From contig BORH01000001.1 in NCBI GenBank assembly GCA_018333075.1, positions 62,001-126,000 on the forward strand: DNA of 64,000 nt. Reading direction: 5' to 3'. This document shows, piece after piece, positions 1 to 8,703 of this stretch. The position numbers and the translations under genes are program-made. Below the pieces are notes generated by a model. It was not told the origin of the DNA. It made no database searches and saw only the letters and a program-made list of their open reading frames with translations. The stretch comes from Heyndrickxia sporothermodurans. Its GTDB lineage: Bacteria; Bacillota; Bacilli; Bacillales; Bacillaceae_C. Within the stretch, counting starts at the first letter, position 1, and each line of letters begins with the position of its first letter.

Positions 1-971
1 TTTAATACAGTAGGTAAACTACCCCCAGCCTTGCCCGCTTGAAATGCAAGTTTTAAACAAAGGAAACGATTATAGTCCATTTCTTGAAAATGCAGTTTAC
101 CGATTTCAGCCAGATTCAATCTTTTTCCATCATGTAAGGCGAGATGTTTTGGATATGATAATGCATATTGAATAGCCACTCTCATATCAGGTGTCCCTAA
201 TTGTGCTTTAACACTCGTATCTTCAAATTCAACCATCGAATGGATAATACTTTCTCGGTGTAATAATACATCAATTTGTTCAAATGGTAAATTGAAAAGC
301 CAATGTGCTTCAATAACTTCTAAACCCTTATTCATCATGGTGGCAGAATCGATTGTAATTTTCGCACCCATGGACCAATTTGGATGATTCAGTGCTTGAT
401 CAACAGTAACATTTGTTAATTCCTCACGACTTTTATCTCGGAAGCTTCCTCCAGACGCGGTTATGATTAAACGACTAATTTCTTTGTCATTTTCACCTTG
501 TAAACACTGAAAAATAGCAGAATGCTCACTATCAACTGGAAGAATACTAACTCCATTTTCTTTGGCTGCAGACATTACTAAATGTCCCGCTGTAACAAGT
601 GTTTCTTTATTTGCAAGTGCAATCGTTTTTTTTGCATGAATGGCTTGTAGAGTAGGAAATAATCCTATACTTCCCATAACTGCATTTACAAGTATATCTG
701 CTTTATCATAAACAGCTACTTCAACTAATCCTTCATTGCCAAAGGTGAATTTTATACTGCTATCAAATTCACCTTTTAAAGTTTCATAATCAGCCTGATT
801 TTTAACAGATACTAATTCAGGCTTGAATTCTGAAATAACTTTTCTAGTTAGTTCTATATTTTGTCCAACAGAGATAGCTACTAATCGGAATTTATCTGAA
901 TGATTCCTTATGACATCTAGCGTTTGTGTTCCAATAGAACCTGTTGCACCTAATAAACTGATGAATTTCAT
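1..971 (-). CDS. dxr: 1-deoxy-D-xylulose 5-phosphate reductoisomerase, 3' end cut by window edge
   Basis: Second enzyme of the cytosolic MEP isoprenoid pathway (DXP to MEP, NADPH-dependent). About 323 N-terminal residues are in the window; the frame stays open to base 1, so the C-terminus lies outside. The protein starts [20 protein letters not shown], whose GATGSIG is the NADPH-binding Rossmann loop. The ATG at 971 is preceded by AGGGAG at good spacing. It lies 70 nt downstream of cdsA and follows uppS, as in B. subtilis. Isoprenoid supply, undecaprenyl synthesis and phospholipid synthesis are therefore adjacent. The family call is firm; only completeness is unknown. Confidence 0.96.
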   Translation of the reverse strand, partial: MKFISLLGATGSIGTQTLDVIRNHSDKFRLVAISVGQNIELTRKVISEFKPELVSVKNQADYETLKGEFDSSIKFTFGNEGLVEVAVYDKADILVNAVMGSIGLFPTLQAIHAKKTIALANKETLVTAGHLVMSAAKENGVSILPVDSEHSAIFQCLQGENDKEISRLIITASGGSFRDKSREELTNVTVDQALNHPNWSMGAKITIDSATMMNKGLEVIEAHWLFNLPFEQIDVLLHRESIIHSMVEFEDTSVKAQLGTPDMRVAIQYALSYPKHLALHDGKRLNLAEIGKLHFQEMDYNRFLCLKLAFQAGKAGGSLPTVL

Positions 972-1041
972 GTCTTCAACTCCCTAAATAAAACACTTTA
1001 CTACTTTTTTCTAAAAAATCCATTCAAGATTTTAATAATGG

Positions 1042-1842
1042 TTAATAATGGACAATATGTAACAAATGAATAAGCGGCCATACAAATAGTAAGCTATCAA
1101 AACGGTCTAATATCCCACCATGCCCTGGTAATATTGTACCAGAATCCTTAACACCGTAATGCCTTTTATACGCTGATTCAACTAAATCCCCCATTTGACC
1201 AAATATCGCAAGAATGGCTGAAACGATTAACAGCTTGACCATTGACACATCTATGTCAGAAAAAATAGCAAAAAGTAGCCCAACAATAATTGCACAAACA
1301 ACCCCTCCGATTGCCCCTTCAATCGTTTTGTTCGGACTTATCTCTGGCCAAAGCTTTCTTTTCCCAACTGCACGTCCAATAAAATACGCACCAGAATCAG
1401 TTGCCCATATTATAAATAATGAATATAAAATATATGTAAGTCCATTATCTACTTCTCTTGTTTCAACAAAATAATAAAATCCCATACCTATATATAGTAT
1501 AGTAAGGAGTAAAAAAGAAACATGATCAAAAGTAATTTTATTTTTGGTAACTACCGTTATAATTAGAAAGATTAAAACGGCAAAAAAGATCAACTCTAGT
1601 TTTGTATAACCTAGGTTCGTAATCAATTCATCATATTGTTTTGGTATCAAAAGAACCCATAATAATAGCAATGAAAGTATCCCTTGAAATGATATAATTG
1701 AAATATTTTTCATTTTAAGAAGTTCATAAAGGGCAACTGTCCCCATTAAATAAGCTAGAATCACAAATGGAATACCTCCATAAATGACTATGGGTATGAA
1801 TATTGCCGCTGCAATCACTGCTGTAATTATTCTTTGCTTCAC
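1042..1842 (-). CDS. cdsA: phosphatidate cytidylyltransferase (CDP-diglyceride synthase)
   Basis: Membrane enzyme that makes CDP-diacylglycerol from phosphatidic acid and CTP, the branch point for phosphatidylglycerol and phosphatidylethanolamine. The 266 residues hold about eight hydrophobic segments. Near the C-terminus is the family signature KDSGTILPGHGGILDRFDSL, with the acidic residues that bind metal and CTP. The start is a GTG that overlaps the uppS stop (GTGA), so translation is probably coupled. The length is usual for the family, and the position between uppS and dxr is the standard Bacillus order. Confidence 0.96.
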   Translation of the reverse strand: MKQRIITAVIAAAIFIPIVIYGGIPFVILAYLMGTVALYELLKMKNISIISFQGILSLLLLWVLLIPKQYDELITNLGYTKLELIFFAVLIFLIITVVTKNKITFDHVSFLLLTILYIGMGFYYFVETREVDNGLTYILYSLFIIWATDSGAYFIGRAVGKRKLWPEISPNKTIEGAIGGVVCAIIVGLLFAIFSDIDVSMVKLLIVSAILAIFGQMGDLVESAYKRHYGVKDSGTILPGHGGILDRFDSLLFVWPLIHLLHIVHY

Positions 1843-2636
1843 TTCTCTTTTCCCTCACTTTTTAATCCGCCATATCTTCTTGATCTTCGCTGATATTCTT
1901 CAATCGCCTGCAAAAGATCTTCTTCACTAAAATCAGGCCATAATACGTCTGTAAATACAAATTCAGTATAAGCTAATTGCCATAGCATAAAATTGCTCAA
2001 CCTAATTTCTCCGCTTGTACGAATTAATAGGTCAGGATCTTGAAATTTGCTTGACATTAAATAATTTGAAAAGGTGTCCTCAGCAATATCTTTATTAGAG
2101 ATTTTACCAGTGCCAATATCTTCTAAAATATTTTGCACAGCATGAATAATTTCATCCCTACCACCATAATTTAAAGCGAAATTTAGTGTAAGTCCTGTAT
2201 TATCACGAGTATCATCCATTGCTTTTTGTACTGCTTTTAAAGTATCTTCAGGTAGTTTTTCTCTATGCCCCATCATCTCTACCCTTACATTTTCCTCAAC
2301 CAGCTCAGGTAAAAAAGCACCTAAAAATTCTTGAGGAAGCTTCATTAAATAATCAACTTCCATTTTAGGCCTTATCCAATTTTCTGTTGAAAAAGCATAA
2401 AGTGTCAACACTTCAATACCTAGCTTATTTGCAAGTCGTGTAATCGGCTTTACTTTTTTCATCCCTTCATGATGACCTGCAATACGTGGCAATGCACGTT
2501 TTCCTGCCCATCTCCCATTACCATCCATAATAATAGCAATATGCTTTGGTAGTTCTTGTTTTTTAATATTTTCAATTCTTTCTTCTATACTTTCGGTTCC
2601 TTTGGAAGTTTTTCTTAACTTCATTTTATTTAACAT
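1839..2636 (-). CDS. uppS: undecaprenyl diphosphate synthase (isoprenyl transferase)
   Basis: Cis-prenyltransferase that condenses FPP with eight IPP units to make the C55 lipid carrier for peptidoglycan and teichoic acids. The cytosolic protein carries the signature HIAIIMDGNGRWA (catalytic Asp and the FPP diphosphate-binding residues) and the late motif DLLIRTSGEIRLSNFMLWQ. The start chosen is the ATG at 2636 (MLNKMKLRK, 265 aa), because TGGAGGG lies seven bases upstream. An upstream in-frame start at 2663 would place that ribosome site inside the gene. The 3' end overlaps cdsA by 4 nt. It lies behind a 558-bp spacer, so it probably has its own promoter. Confidence 0.96.
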   Translation of the reverse strand: MLNKMKLRKTSKGTESIEERIENIKKQELPKHIAIIMDGNGRWAGKRALPRIAGHHEGMKKVKPITRLANKLGIEVLTLYAFSTENWIRPKMEVDYLMKLPQEFLGAFLPELVEENVRVEMMGHREKLPEDTLKAVQKAMDDTRDNTGLTLNFALNYGGRDEIIHAVQNILEDIGTGKISNKDIAEDTFSNYLMSSKFQDPDLLIRTSGEIRLSNFMLWQLAYTEFVFTDVLWPDFSEEDLLQAIEEYQRRSRRYGGLKSEGKEK

Positions 2637-2666
2637 AATTGGCCCTCCACTGGAATACTGCACTAA

Positions 2667-2695
2667 ATAATCTGTAACATCTATTATGATATCAA
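2667..2695 (-). promoter_or_regulatory. candidate sigma-A promoter of uppS
   Basis: On the minus strand TTGATA (2695-2690), a 17-nt spacer and GATTAT (2672-2667) lie about 30 nt upstream of the uppS ATG. The -35 is good and the -10 matches 4 of 6, so this is only a plausible call in a very AT-rich region. Confidence 0.35.
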
Positions 2696-2940
2696 AAAAA
2701 TGCAGGAATATCTTTATTTACTATAAAATATGTATTCAATGTGCTTTCTATTATAGATAATATATGAATATTTGTGTAGCATTTCATCATGAAAACCAAA
2801 TTTAGGATTTCAAAAACCTCAATTTACTTGAAAACCAACGTGATTTTAATTTTTTTATTTTAATATATTAACAATCGGTTTATTTTATTGAATTTGCTTT
2901 GTTATTATTTTATGTAAATGAACAGGGTTCTATAAGAAAA

Positions 2941-3118
2941 GAGCAAGCGCTTGCCTATCGACGTACTGACTGGAAAAATTAGCAGTTCAATTTTCCTCAG
3001 AGGGGACTTCGACTGAAATAAAGGAAACACGGCTGACTAACGTTGAATCGATACCTGTTTGTAGGGAGGAGTCCTGAAGTACGGCCGTCGAAAATGCTTT
3101 GGCTAGACTGAGCAGCCA
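2941..3118. repeat. GC-richer intergenic element with long-range pairing, possibly a dispersed repeat
   Basis: This non-coding block is clearly less AT-rich than the sequence on both sides. It opens with the perfect 12-bp palindrome GCAAGCGCTTGC (2943-2954). Plus-strand CGACGTAC (2959-2966) can pair with GTAC (3079-3082) and GTCG (3087-3090) around a GGCC bulge. ACTTC (3006-3010) can instead pair with GAAGT (3076-3080). Neither strand has a useful reading frame or transposase. Size and composition resemble the roughly 150-200 nt intergenic repeats found in several Bacillaceae; copy number cannot be judged from one copy. Confidence 0.4.
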
Positions 3119-3161
3119 TTTTTCATACCCTCAAAAAAATTTATTATTTCTTATCTTTAAA

Positions 3162-3187
3162 TAAAAAAACTCTCGTAGGACGAGAGT
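3162..3187 (-). terminator. rho-independent terminator of frr
   Basis: Stem ACTCTCG/CGAGAGT (3169-3175 with 3181-3187) and loop of five, followed on the minus strand by a run of seven Ts. It lies eight bases after the frr stop codon. Confidence 0.85.
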
Positions 3188-3194
3188 TTACGAA

Positions 3195-3752
3195 TTAAAC
3201 TTCCAAGATATCTTGTTCTTTGTTTTTAGTAATTTCATCAATTTTATTAATATGTTCATCTGTAATTTTTTGAACATCATCTGAATAACCGCGAAGATCG
3301 TCCTCAGATATATCACCATTCTTCTCTAACTTTTTCAAGTCATCATTTGCATCACGACGAATATTTCGAATTCCAACCTTAGCAGACTCAGCTTCTTTTT
3401 TAACTTGCTTAACTAATTCTTTACGACGCTCTTCTGTAAGAGCAGGAACAGCCAATCTAATTAATGTTCCATCATTACTAGGAGTTAATCCTAAATCTGA
3501 TTTAAGGATTGCTTTTTCAACATCAGAAACAATCGATTTATCATATGGTTGAATAACTAACAATCTTGCTTCAGGAACTGAAACTGACGCTAATTGATTA
3601 ATCGGTGTTGGTGCACCATAATAATCTACTACGATTCTGTCCAGTAAAGAAGCACTTGCTCGTCCAGCTCTTATAGAGCTAAGCTCTCGAGTATACGCTT
3701 GAATTGCTTTTGTCATTTTTTCCTTAGCATTTGAAACTACTTGCTTCGGCAT
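3195..3752 (-). CDS. frr: ribosome recycling factor
   Basis: Splits post-termination 70S ribosomes together with EF-G. The 185 residues match the family length, with the conserved block [22 protein letters not shown] near the N-terminus (shown here as [12 protein letters not shown], then VDYYG) and the helical tail [13 protein letters not shown] toward the end. The ATG overlaps the pyrH stop (TAATG), with GGGGGAAAG just upstream inside pyrH, so the two are translated in tandem. It is the last gene of rpsB-tsf-pyrH-frr and ends at a clear terminator. Confidence 0.97.
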   Translation of the reverse strand: MPKQVVSNAKEKMTKAIQAYTRELSSIRAGRASASLLDRIVVDYYGAPTPINQLASVSVPEARLLVIQPYDKSIVSDVEKAILKSDLGLTPSNDGTLIRLAVPALTEERRKELVKQVKKEAESAKVGIRNIRRDANDDLKKLEKNGDISEDDLRGYSDDVQKITDEHINKIDEITKNKEQDILEV

Positions 3753-4477
3753 TATGCTTTCCCCCTCACAAATGTACCAATATTTTCTCCCATTATAACA
3801 CGTTTAATGTTTCCTTTTTCCATAATCGAGAAAACAATCAATGGAATATCATTATCCATGCATAAAGATGAAGCAGTTGAATCCATAACTGCTAAGCCGT
3901 TTTTAATAACATCTAAATATGTTAATTCCTCATATTTAACAGCAGTTTCATCAAGCTTCGGATCTGCAGAATAGACACCATCTACATTGTTTTTAGCCAT
4001 TAATATTACTTCTGCCTCAATTTCAGCAGCACGCAATGCCGCAGTTGTATCTGTAGAGAAATAAGGATTTCCTGTACCAGCTGCAAAAATTACGACACGC
4101 TTCTTTTCTAAATGTCTAATTGCTCTTCTTCTAATATAAGGCTCTGCCACTTGACGCATATCAATCGATGTTTGAACACGAGTTTCTATCCCATTTTGTT
4201 CTAAGCTATCTTGAAGAGCTAGAGAATTCATTACTGTAGCAAGCATACCCATATAATCAGCAGTTGCGCGATCCATTCCCATCTCACTACCAATTTTTCC
4301 ACGCCAAATATTGCCTCCACCTACTACTACGGCAACTTCTACACCTAATTCAGCTAATTCCTTTACTTGTTCTGCAACAGATTTAATCACAGCAGGATTA
4401 ATACCAAATCCTTGTTCACCTGCTAATGCTTCACCACTAAGTTTTAAGACTACACGATTATATTTTGGGGTGCCCAT
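3752..4477 (-). CDS. pyrH: uridylate kinase (UMP kinase)
   Basis: Converts UMP to UDP; bacterial hexameric amino-acid-kinase fold, in the cytosol. The 241 residues begin [20 protein letters not shown], whose K-L-S-G-E binds phosphate. [11 protein letters not shown] follows near residue 50, and a central [10 protein letters not shown] block forms part of the nucleotide site. A strong site (TTGGAGGTTCACA) precedes the ATG. It lies between tsf and frr, as in most Firmicutes, and shares its last base with the frr start. Confidence 0.97.
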   Translation of the reverse strand: MGTPKYNRVVLKLSGEALAGEQGFGINPAVIKSVAEQVKELAELGVEVAVVVGGGNIWRGKIGSEMGMDRATADYMGMLATVMNSLALQDSLEQNGIETRVQTSIDMRQVAEPYIRRRAIRHLEKKRVVIFAAGTGNPYFSTDTTAALRAAEIEAEVILMAKNNVDGVYSADPKLDETAVKYEELTYLDVIKNGLAVMDSTASSLCMDNDIPLIVFSIMEKGNIKRVIMGENIGTFVRGKA

Positions 4478-4541
4478 TGTGAACCTCCAATGTTTTAAGT
4501 ATGTATTATTTTTTTGATTTCATTTCAAATTTAGATCAAAT

Positions 4542-4586
4542 GTCTTTAAAAATAGGGAACACATAGTGTTCCCTATTTTTAAAGAC
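4542..4586 (-). terminator. strong stem-loop between tsf and pyrH
   Basis: A perfect 21-bp inverted repeat with a 3-nt loop (arms 4542-4562 and 4566-4586) lies three bases after the tsf stop. The minus-strand 3' arm contains TATTTTTAAAGAC, so the U tract is inside the stem rather than after it. It could terminate, partly terminate or protect the tsf mRNA end. pyrH starts 65 nt downstream. Confidence 0.6.
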
Positions 4587-4589
4587 GTA

Positions 4590-5471
4590 TTACTTCTTAA
4601 CTTGGCTCATTACTTCTTCAGCAAAGTTATCTTGACGTTTTTCGATACCTTCACCAACTTCATAACGAATCAAATTCGTAATTGTTGCCCCATGAGATTT
4701 TACAAATTGGCCAACTTTTTGATCCGGATTTTTAACAAATGCTTGATCAATAATACAAATTTCTTCAAAGTATTTGCTTAAGCGTCCTTCTACCATTTTA
4801 GCCACAATGTTTTCTGGTTTACCTTCATTTAATGCTTGTTGAGTTAAAATTTCACGCTCATGCTCAACTTCTTGTGCAGATACTTGATCACGTGAAATAT
4901 ATTTAGGATTTAATGCTGCAGCATGCATTGCAACATCTTTAGCAACTGATTGATCAGTTGTTCCTTCTAATACAGCTAACACACCAATGCGTCCGCCCAT
5001 GTGTAAGTATTCGCCAAATGCAGCATTATCAGATTTTGTTAAAACTTCAAAACGACGTAGAGTAATTTTTTCTCCAATTTTTGCAATTGCTGCATTAATT
5101 GTATCGCCAACAGTTGTTCCATTCTCCATTTTTTGCTCAAGTGCTGCTTCAACAGTAGCTGGTTTATTTTTCAATAAATGTGCAGCTAACTCTTTAACAA
5201 GATTTTGGAAACCTTCATTTTTAGCAACAAAGTCAGTTTCAGAGTTTACTTCTAAAATAACAGCATCGTTGCCTTCGGAAAAAATAAAAGTAGTACCTTC
5301 AGCAGCAATACGATCTGCCTTCTTAGCTGCTTTAGCTATTCCTTTTTCACGAAGGAAATCAATCGCTTTTTCCATATCACCATTTGTTTCTGTAAGTGCT
5401 TTTTTACAATCCATCATACCAGCACCAGTTTTTTCACGAAGTTCTTTTACCATTTGTGCAGTAACTGCCAT
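4590..5471 (-). CDS. tsf: translation elongation factor Ts
   Basis: Nucleotide exchange factor that releases GDP from EF-Tu. The 293 residues begin with the UBA-like domain, including the signature [16 protein letters not shown] (about residues 11-26) that contacts EF-Tu. The core contains [15 protein letters not shown] near residue 75 and [14 protein letters not shown] farther on. SD AAAGGAGGAAC precedes the ATG. It follows rpsB after a 130-nt gap with a hairpin at 5530-5566 and is followed by another strong hairpin. Confidence 0.98.
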   Translation of the reverse strand: MAVTAQMVKELREKTGAGMMDCKKALTETNGDMEKAIDFLREKGIAKAAKKADRIAAEGTTFIFSEGNDAVILEVNSETDFVAKNEGFQNLVKELAAHLLKNKPATVEAALEQKMENGTTVGDTINAAIAKIGEKITLRRFEVLTKSDNAAFGEYLHMGGRIGVLAVLEGTTDQSVAKDVAMHAAALNPKYISRDQVSAQEVEHEREILTQQALNEGKPENIVAKMVEGRLSKYFEEICIIDQAFVKNPDQKVGQFVKSHGATITNLIRYEVGEGIEKRQDNFAEEVMSQVKK

Positions 5472-5529
5472 GAAATGTTCCTCCTTTAATATATGTACAT
5501 TTAATTAAATGAATATACTAATTCTTAAA

Positions 5530-5566
5530 AAAAGGTGATAAGGATGAGACCTTCTTATCACCTTTT
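5530..5566 (-). terminator. hairpin between rpsB and tsf (terminator or attenuator)
   Basis: Thirteen-bp stem AAAAGGTGATAAG / CTTATCACCTTTT with an 11-nt loop, followed on the minus strand by T7. It lies 36 nt after the rpsB stop and about 60 nt before the tsf ATG. A partial terminator here would let rpsB be made in excess over tsf. Confidence 0.7.
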
Positions 5567-5602
5567 CACATGCTTTTTCTATAACGTAAAGGATATAAAA
5601 GA

Positions 5603-6319
5603 TTATTCAGCTGCTACTGCAGTGACTTCTTCTTCTTCACCTTGTTTCACTTCGATAATTGCATCAGCAATTTTACCAGTTAACAATTTCACAGCGCGAA
5701 TTGCATCATCGTTTGCTGGGATTACATAATCGATTTCATCAGGATCACAGTTTGTATCAACAATCCCAACGATAGGAATATTCAATTTACGAGCTTCAGC
5801 AACTGCGATACGCTCTTTACGAGGATCAATGATGAAAAGTGCATCAGGCAATTTTTTCATATCTTTAATTCCACCAAGGAATTTAACTAAACGTTCATGT
5901 TCTTTTTTAAGTTGTACAACTTCTTTTTTCGGAAGAACTTCAAAAGTACCATCTTCTTCCATTTTTTCAATAGCTTTTAAACGCTCAATACGCTTTTGAA
6001 TTGTTTCGAAGTTTGTTAATGTTCCACCTAACCAACGATGGTTTACATAGTACATACCTACGCGTTCTGCTTCTTCTTTAACAGATTCTTGAGCTTGTTT
6101 TTTTGTACCAACGAAAAGGATATTTCCACCGTTAGCTGCAAGTTCTCTTACAAAGTTGTAAGCTTCTTCAACTTTTTTCACTGTTTTTTGAAGATCGATA
6201 ATATAAATGCCGTTACGCTCAGTGAAAATATATTTTTTCATTTTTGGATTCCAACGGCGTGTTTGGTGTCCGAAATGTACACCAGCTTCTAGCAATTGTT
6301 TCATAGAAATTACTGACAT
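5603..6319 (-). CDS. rpsB: 30S ribosomal protein S2
   Basis: Structural protein of the small subunit, needed for S1 or equivalent binding and initiation. The start chosen is the ATG at 6319 ([20 protein letters not shown], 238 aa), with TAGGAGGAAATACA just before it; an in-frame start 39 nt upstream has no such site. Signature blocks include [15 protein letters not shown] and the later [16 protein letters not shown]. The tail is Glu-rich ([12 protein letters not shown]), as in other bacilli. It has its own promoter, so it is not only the tail of the flagellar operon. Confidence 0.98.
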   Translation of the reverse strand: MSVISMKQLLEAGVHFGHQTRRWNPKMKKYIFTERNGIYIIDLQKTVKKVEEAYNFVRELAANGGNILFVGTKKQAQESVKEEAERVGMYYVNHRWLGGTLTNFETIQKRIERLKAIEKMEEDGTFEVLPKKEVVQLKKEHERLVKFLGGIKDMKKLPDALFIIDPRKERIAVAEARKLNIPIVGIVDTNCDPDEIDYVIPANDDAIRAVKLLTGKIADAIIEVKQGEEEEVTAVAAE

Positions 6320-6449
6320 TGTATTTCCTCCTAATGGTTTTGTTTTCCTCCGCTTCATTCATTTTTAAATAAAGACTATTGAAGTTTATATGATTTACAA
6401 TAGCACCCTTTATTTAAATCCTGAAGCGTGTGTATTAACACCATGAAAT

Positions 6450-6478
6450 AATATAGCATAAAATGATTCGTCAATCAA
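6450..6478 (-). promoter_or_regulatory. sigma-A promoter of rpsB-tsf
   Basis: On the minus strand TTGATT (6478-6473), 17 nt and TATATT (6455-6450), with an extended TGC before the -10. The -35 overlaps the last codon and stop of the swrB-like gene. Expected RNA start near 6443 leaves a 5' leader of about 120 nt. Confidence 0.55.
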
Positions 6479-6998
6479 GTTTATCCTTTGATTTTTGAAG
6501 AAACTTTAAAATTAAGTCGATTTCTGTTTTTCCTTTATTAAGGGTCTTTGCGATTTCATCGATTGATAAACCTTTATTTTTCAGTGATTGTACTTGTTCA
6601 GATAATGATTTTTCTACTTTTTCTTTCCGCTCAGGTTCAGTCTCATTGTTCGCTTGTAATGTATTCTGATATGTTTTTGCAGCATACATTCGTTTATAAG
6701 AGCTTGATATCTTTTCTTCATTTTCAACTTTAGAACTTTCTTCTACAGAAGAATGCGACAGGGCCGACTTTGCATAATCCTGACTTTGAAATCTAGTAAG
6801 TCTATCAATAAACTGCTCGTTTTCTTCCTTTAATTCTGCTATGTAAACTGAAAAGAGCTCTTCCATCTCTTTCATTGCTTGTTTTTGAGTGTGATCTAAA
6901 ACTAAAAGACGATTCTGTCGTAAGTAGAGCACAATAATAGCAAATATAGTAACTAAATTTAGCACGATGGACAAAAATAATAATATTCCAGTTGTCAT
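6471..6998 (-). CDS. swrB: SwrB-like swarming and flagellar assembly activator
   Basis: In B. subtilis SwrB (YlxL) promotes activation of the flagellar export apparatus and hook completion; it is the last gene of the fla/che operon, as here. The 175 residues (about 167 in B. subtilis) have one N-terminal membrane segment (about residues 3-25), then a charged helical stretch (KEMEELFSVYIAELKEENEQ). The C-terminal segment SLKNKGLSIDEIAKTLNKGK reads like a small helix-turn-helix. The middle, about residues 75-125, is low complexity. The start ATG has GGGTAGGGA upstream. The family call rests on position and architecture more than on sequence identity. Confidence 0.78.
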   Translation of the reverse strand: MTTGILLFLSIVLNLVTIFAIIVLYLRQNRLLVLDHTQKQAMKEMEELFSVYIAELKEENEQFIDRLTRFQSQDYAKSALSHSSVEESSKVENEEKISSSYKRMYAAKTYQNTLQANNETEPERKEKVEKSLSEQVQSLKNKGLSIDEIAKTLNKGKTEIDLILKFLQKSKDKLD

Positions 6999-7007
6999 AA
7001 TAAATCC

Positions 7008-7307
7008 CTACCCGCTAAAATCAAGATTATTTCCTTTGTATGGGTGGTGCTCATCTTTGCATTTCTTTTTTTGTTTTTTCTTCCCATTTTGATTAAAAGC
7101 TTGATTGCTTTGATCCTTCTTAACAAAAACATGATCTTTCCGTTCATTTTTTATTACATTTTTTCGTTTGGCTTGCGTTTCCTTTTCCATTTGCAAGGTA
7201 GCATTTTCGTTTTGCAAAATCCCTCTTTGCTGTATTTCTTGAGTTTGCTTATTAGCGTCAATACTTTTTGGTAGAGCTATTTGCATTTCAATCGTTTTAA
7301 GCTCCAT
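7008..7307 (-). CDS. uncharacterised small basic protein of the fla/che operon
   Basis: I cannot assign a function. The product is about 99 aa: MELKTIEMQIALPKS at the N-terminus, a Gln/Lys/Asn-rich middle with several basic runs (KKKQKKKCKDE), and a C-terminus HHPYKGNNLDFSG. Similar proteins with a MELQIALP-like start and an HP(Y/F)KG...D(I/F)S end occur, as I recall, at the same place in other Bacillaceae, so I treat it as real. It fits the operon tightly: 23 nt after sigD and 9 nt before swrB. There is no membrane segment or signal peptide. The ATG at 7307 is used; a TTG at 7310 is equally close to the GGGGGGAT ribosome site. Confidence 0.75.
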   Translation of the reverse strand: MELKTIEMQIALPKSIDANKQTQEIQQRGILQNENATLQMEKETQAKRKNVIKNERKDHVFVKKDQSNQAFNQNGKKKQKKKCKDEHHPYKGNNLDFSG

Positions 7308-7330
7308 CAATATTTATCCCCCCAAAAATA

Positions 7331-8095
7331 TCACTGTTTTTTCTCTAAAATTTTCTTTAGCTTAAATAATGCCTTTGAATGAATTTGTGAAATTCTTGAA
7401 GTAGATAAACTCATAATTTCTCCTATTTCCGTTAAAGTTAATTCCTCGTGATAAAATAAACTTAAAACAAGCTGCTCTTTTTCAGAAAGCTGTGTAATCG
7501 TCTTTGTCAGCTCTTGTATTTGCTCATTTTTCATTAAAAATTCTTCTGGACTAGGTGATTTATCATCCTTAATCACATGTCCGCTAGTTTCACCATCATC
7601 CATCTCATTTACGTGCTCATCCATTGATAATATGTTTGCAAAAAAATGCTCATTCACCGTTTGGTAAACTTCATCCTCAGTCATTCCTAAATAGCCGGCA
7701 ACTTCTTCTATAGAAACCGTTCGCATCAATTTTTGTTCAAGTCGATCAATTGTCATTTCTATTTTTTTTGCCTTCTCACGTGTTCCTCTAGGTAACCAAT
7801 CTTCTTTTCTTAAGCCATCAAGAATAGCACCTCGAATCCTAAAGGATGCATATGTATCAAATTTAAGGTCACGGGAGGAATCAAATTTGTTTAGAGCATC
7901 TAGCAGACCTAGCATTCCTAAACTTTTCAGATCATCCTTTGAAACACTTCGAGGAAGTCCTACTGCTATTCTATGTACATGATATTGGACAAGCGGCAAA
8001 TACTTCTTAACTAAGACATCCCCAGCCTGAGTGTCACGAGAATGTAACCATAAATCCCAATATTTCTTTTCTTCAGTAGCTTCTATGTATGTCAT
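7331..8095 (-). CDS. sigD: RNA polymerase sigma factor SigD (FliA/sigma-28 type)
   Basis: Directs transcription of late flagellar genes, flagellin, motility and autolysin genes. The start used is the ATG at 8095 (MTYIEATEEKKYW, 254 aa, the same length as B. subtilis SigD). It has GAGGAGGGGGACT immediately upstream, and a longer reading would place that site inside the gene. Region 2 is clear (DLKSLGMLGLLDALNKFD, then DLKFDTYASFRIRGAILDGL). Region 3 follows, then region 4 (ELTLTEIGEIMSLSTSRISQ) with the -35 recognition helix. It lies near the end of a 28-kb operon, so its level depends on transcription reaching that far. Confidence 0.97.
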   Translation of the reverse strand: MTYIEATEEKKYWDLWLHSRDTQAGDVLVKKYLPLVQYHVHRIAVGLPRSVSKDDLKSLGMLGLLDALNKFDSSRDLKFDTYASFRIRGAILDGLRKEDWLPRGTREKAKKIEMTIDRLEQKLMRTVSIEEVAGYLGMTEDEVYQTVNEHFFANILSMDEHVNEMDDGETSGHVIKDDKSPSPEEFLMKNEQIQELTKTITQLSEKEQLVLSLFYHEELTLTEIGEIMSLSTSRISQIHSKALFKLKKILEKKQ

Positions 8096-8209
8096 AGTCC
8101 CCCTCCTCGTAGTTTCTTTAGATTTCTTCATCTTCATTTAATTTTTTGTTTATTGATAATTGAAGTAATTTATTTGTATTTTAGAAAGCCATTATGCGCA
8201 ATCCAATAA

Positions 8210-8701
8210 TTATATTTCCTTTATACCCTTATTTACTGTTCGAACTTGGAGGATACATGTGACAGGATCGAATTCTATCGTTCTACCGCTATTACCTCCC
8301 GTATCCTCCGCAATTAGCTGAATATTTTCTTTTCTAAGTGCTGCTTTCACTGCTTCAACATTTCTTGGGCCAATTCTCATCATTTCGTTAGAAGTTGAAA
8401 ATGAAAACATTTCCGCACCACCAGCAATTTTCGCTTTCAATTTTCTTTGACTGCTTCCTGCAGCAATTAATCTTGTTATAAGTTCTTGTATTGCTGTATC
8501 TGCAAATTTGCCTTTATTAATCTTTTGTGAATGTTTTGCAATGCTTGAATCTGGTAGCATGATATGTGCTAATCCAGCTAAAGATTGGGATGAGTCAAAA
8601 AGAATGACACCTACACAGGAACCTAAACCTGTTGTACGAATCGTATTAGGTGTTCGAACCGTATTCATATCTGCTATCCCAACTTTAATCACTGTATCCA
8701 T
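8210..8701 (-). CDS. cheD: chemoreceptor glutamine deamidase CheD
   Basis: Deamidates receptor glutamines and stimulates the CheY-P phosphatase CheC when bound to it. The 163 residues carry the catalytic Cys in TTGLGSCVGVILFD (about residue 29) and the catalytic His in AHIMLPDS (about residue 46). AKIAGGAEMF and RTIEFDPVTC(I) blocks follow. The ATG is preceded by GGGAGTGAAC and lies 2 nt after the cheC stop, which fits a CheC-CheD pair made together. Confidence 0.96.
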   Translation of the reverse strand: MDTVIKVGIADMNTVRTPNTIRTTGLGSCVGVILFDSSQSLAGLAHIMLPDSSIAKHSQKINKGKFADTAIQELITRLIAAGSSQRKLKAKIAGGAEMFSFSTSNEMMRIGPRNVEAVKAALRKENIQLIAEDTGGNSGRTIEFDPVTCILQVRTVNKGIKEI

Positions 8702-8703
8702 TT

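Larger units (their letters stand above)
2637..3194. other. frr-uppS intergenic region (558 bp, no gene)
   Basis: No convincing reading frame. It holds the frr terminator (3162-3187), a GC-richer structured segment (about 2941-3118, listed separately), a very AT-rich stretch (about 2690-2935), and a weak candidate promoter for uppS. B. subtilis has a much shorter spacer here, as far as I recall. Confidence 0.8.

Noticed and set aside
4987-5508. Long plus-strand frame opposite tsf (173 codons)
   Set aside because: It lies entirely antisense to a conserved gene, has no ribosome site or recognisable domain, and its composition follows the tsf complement.
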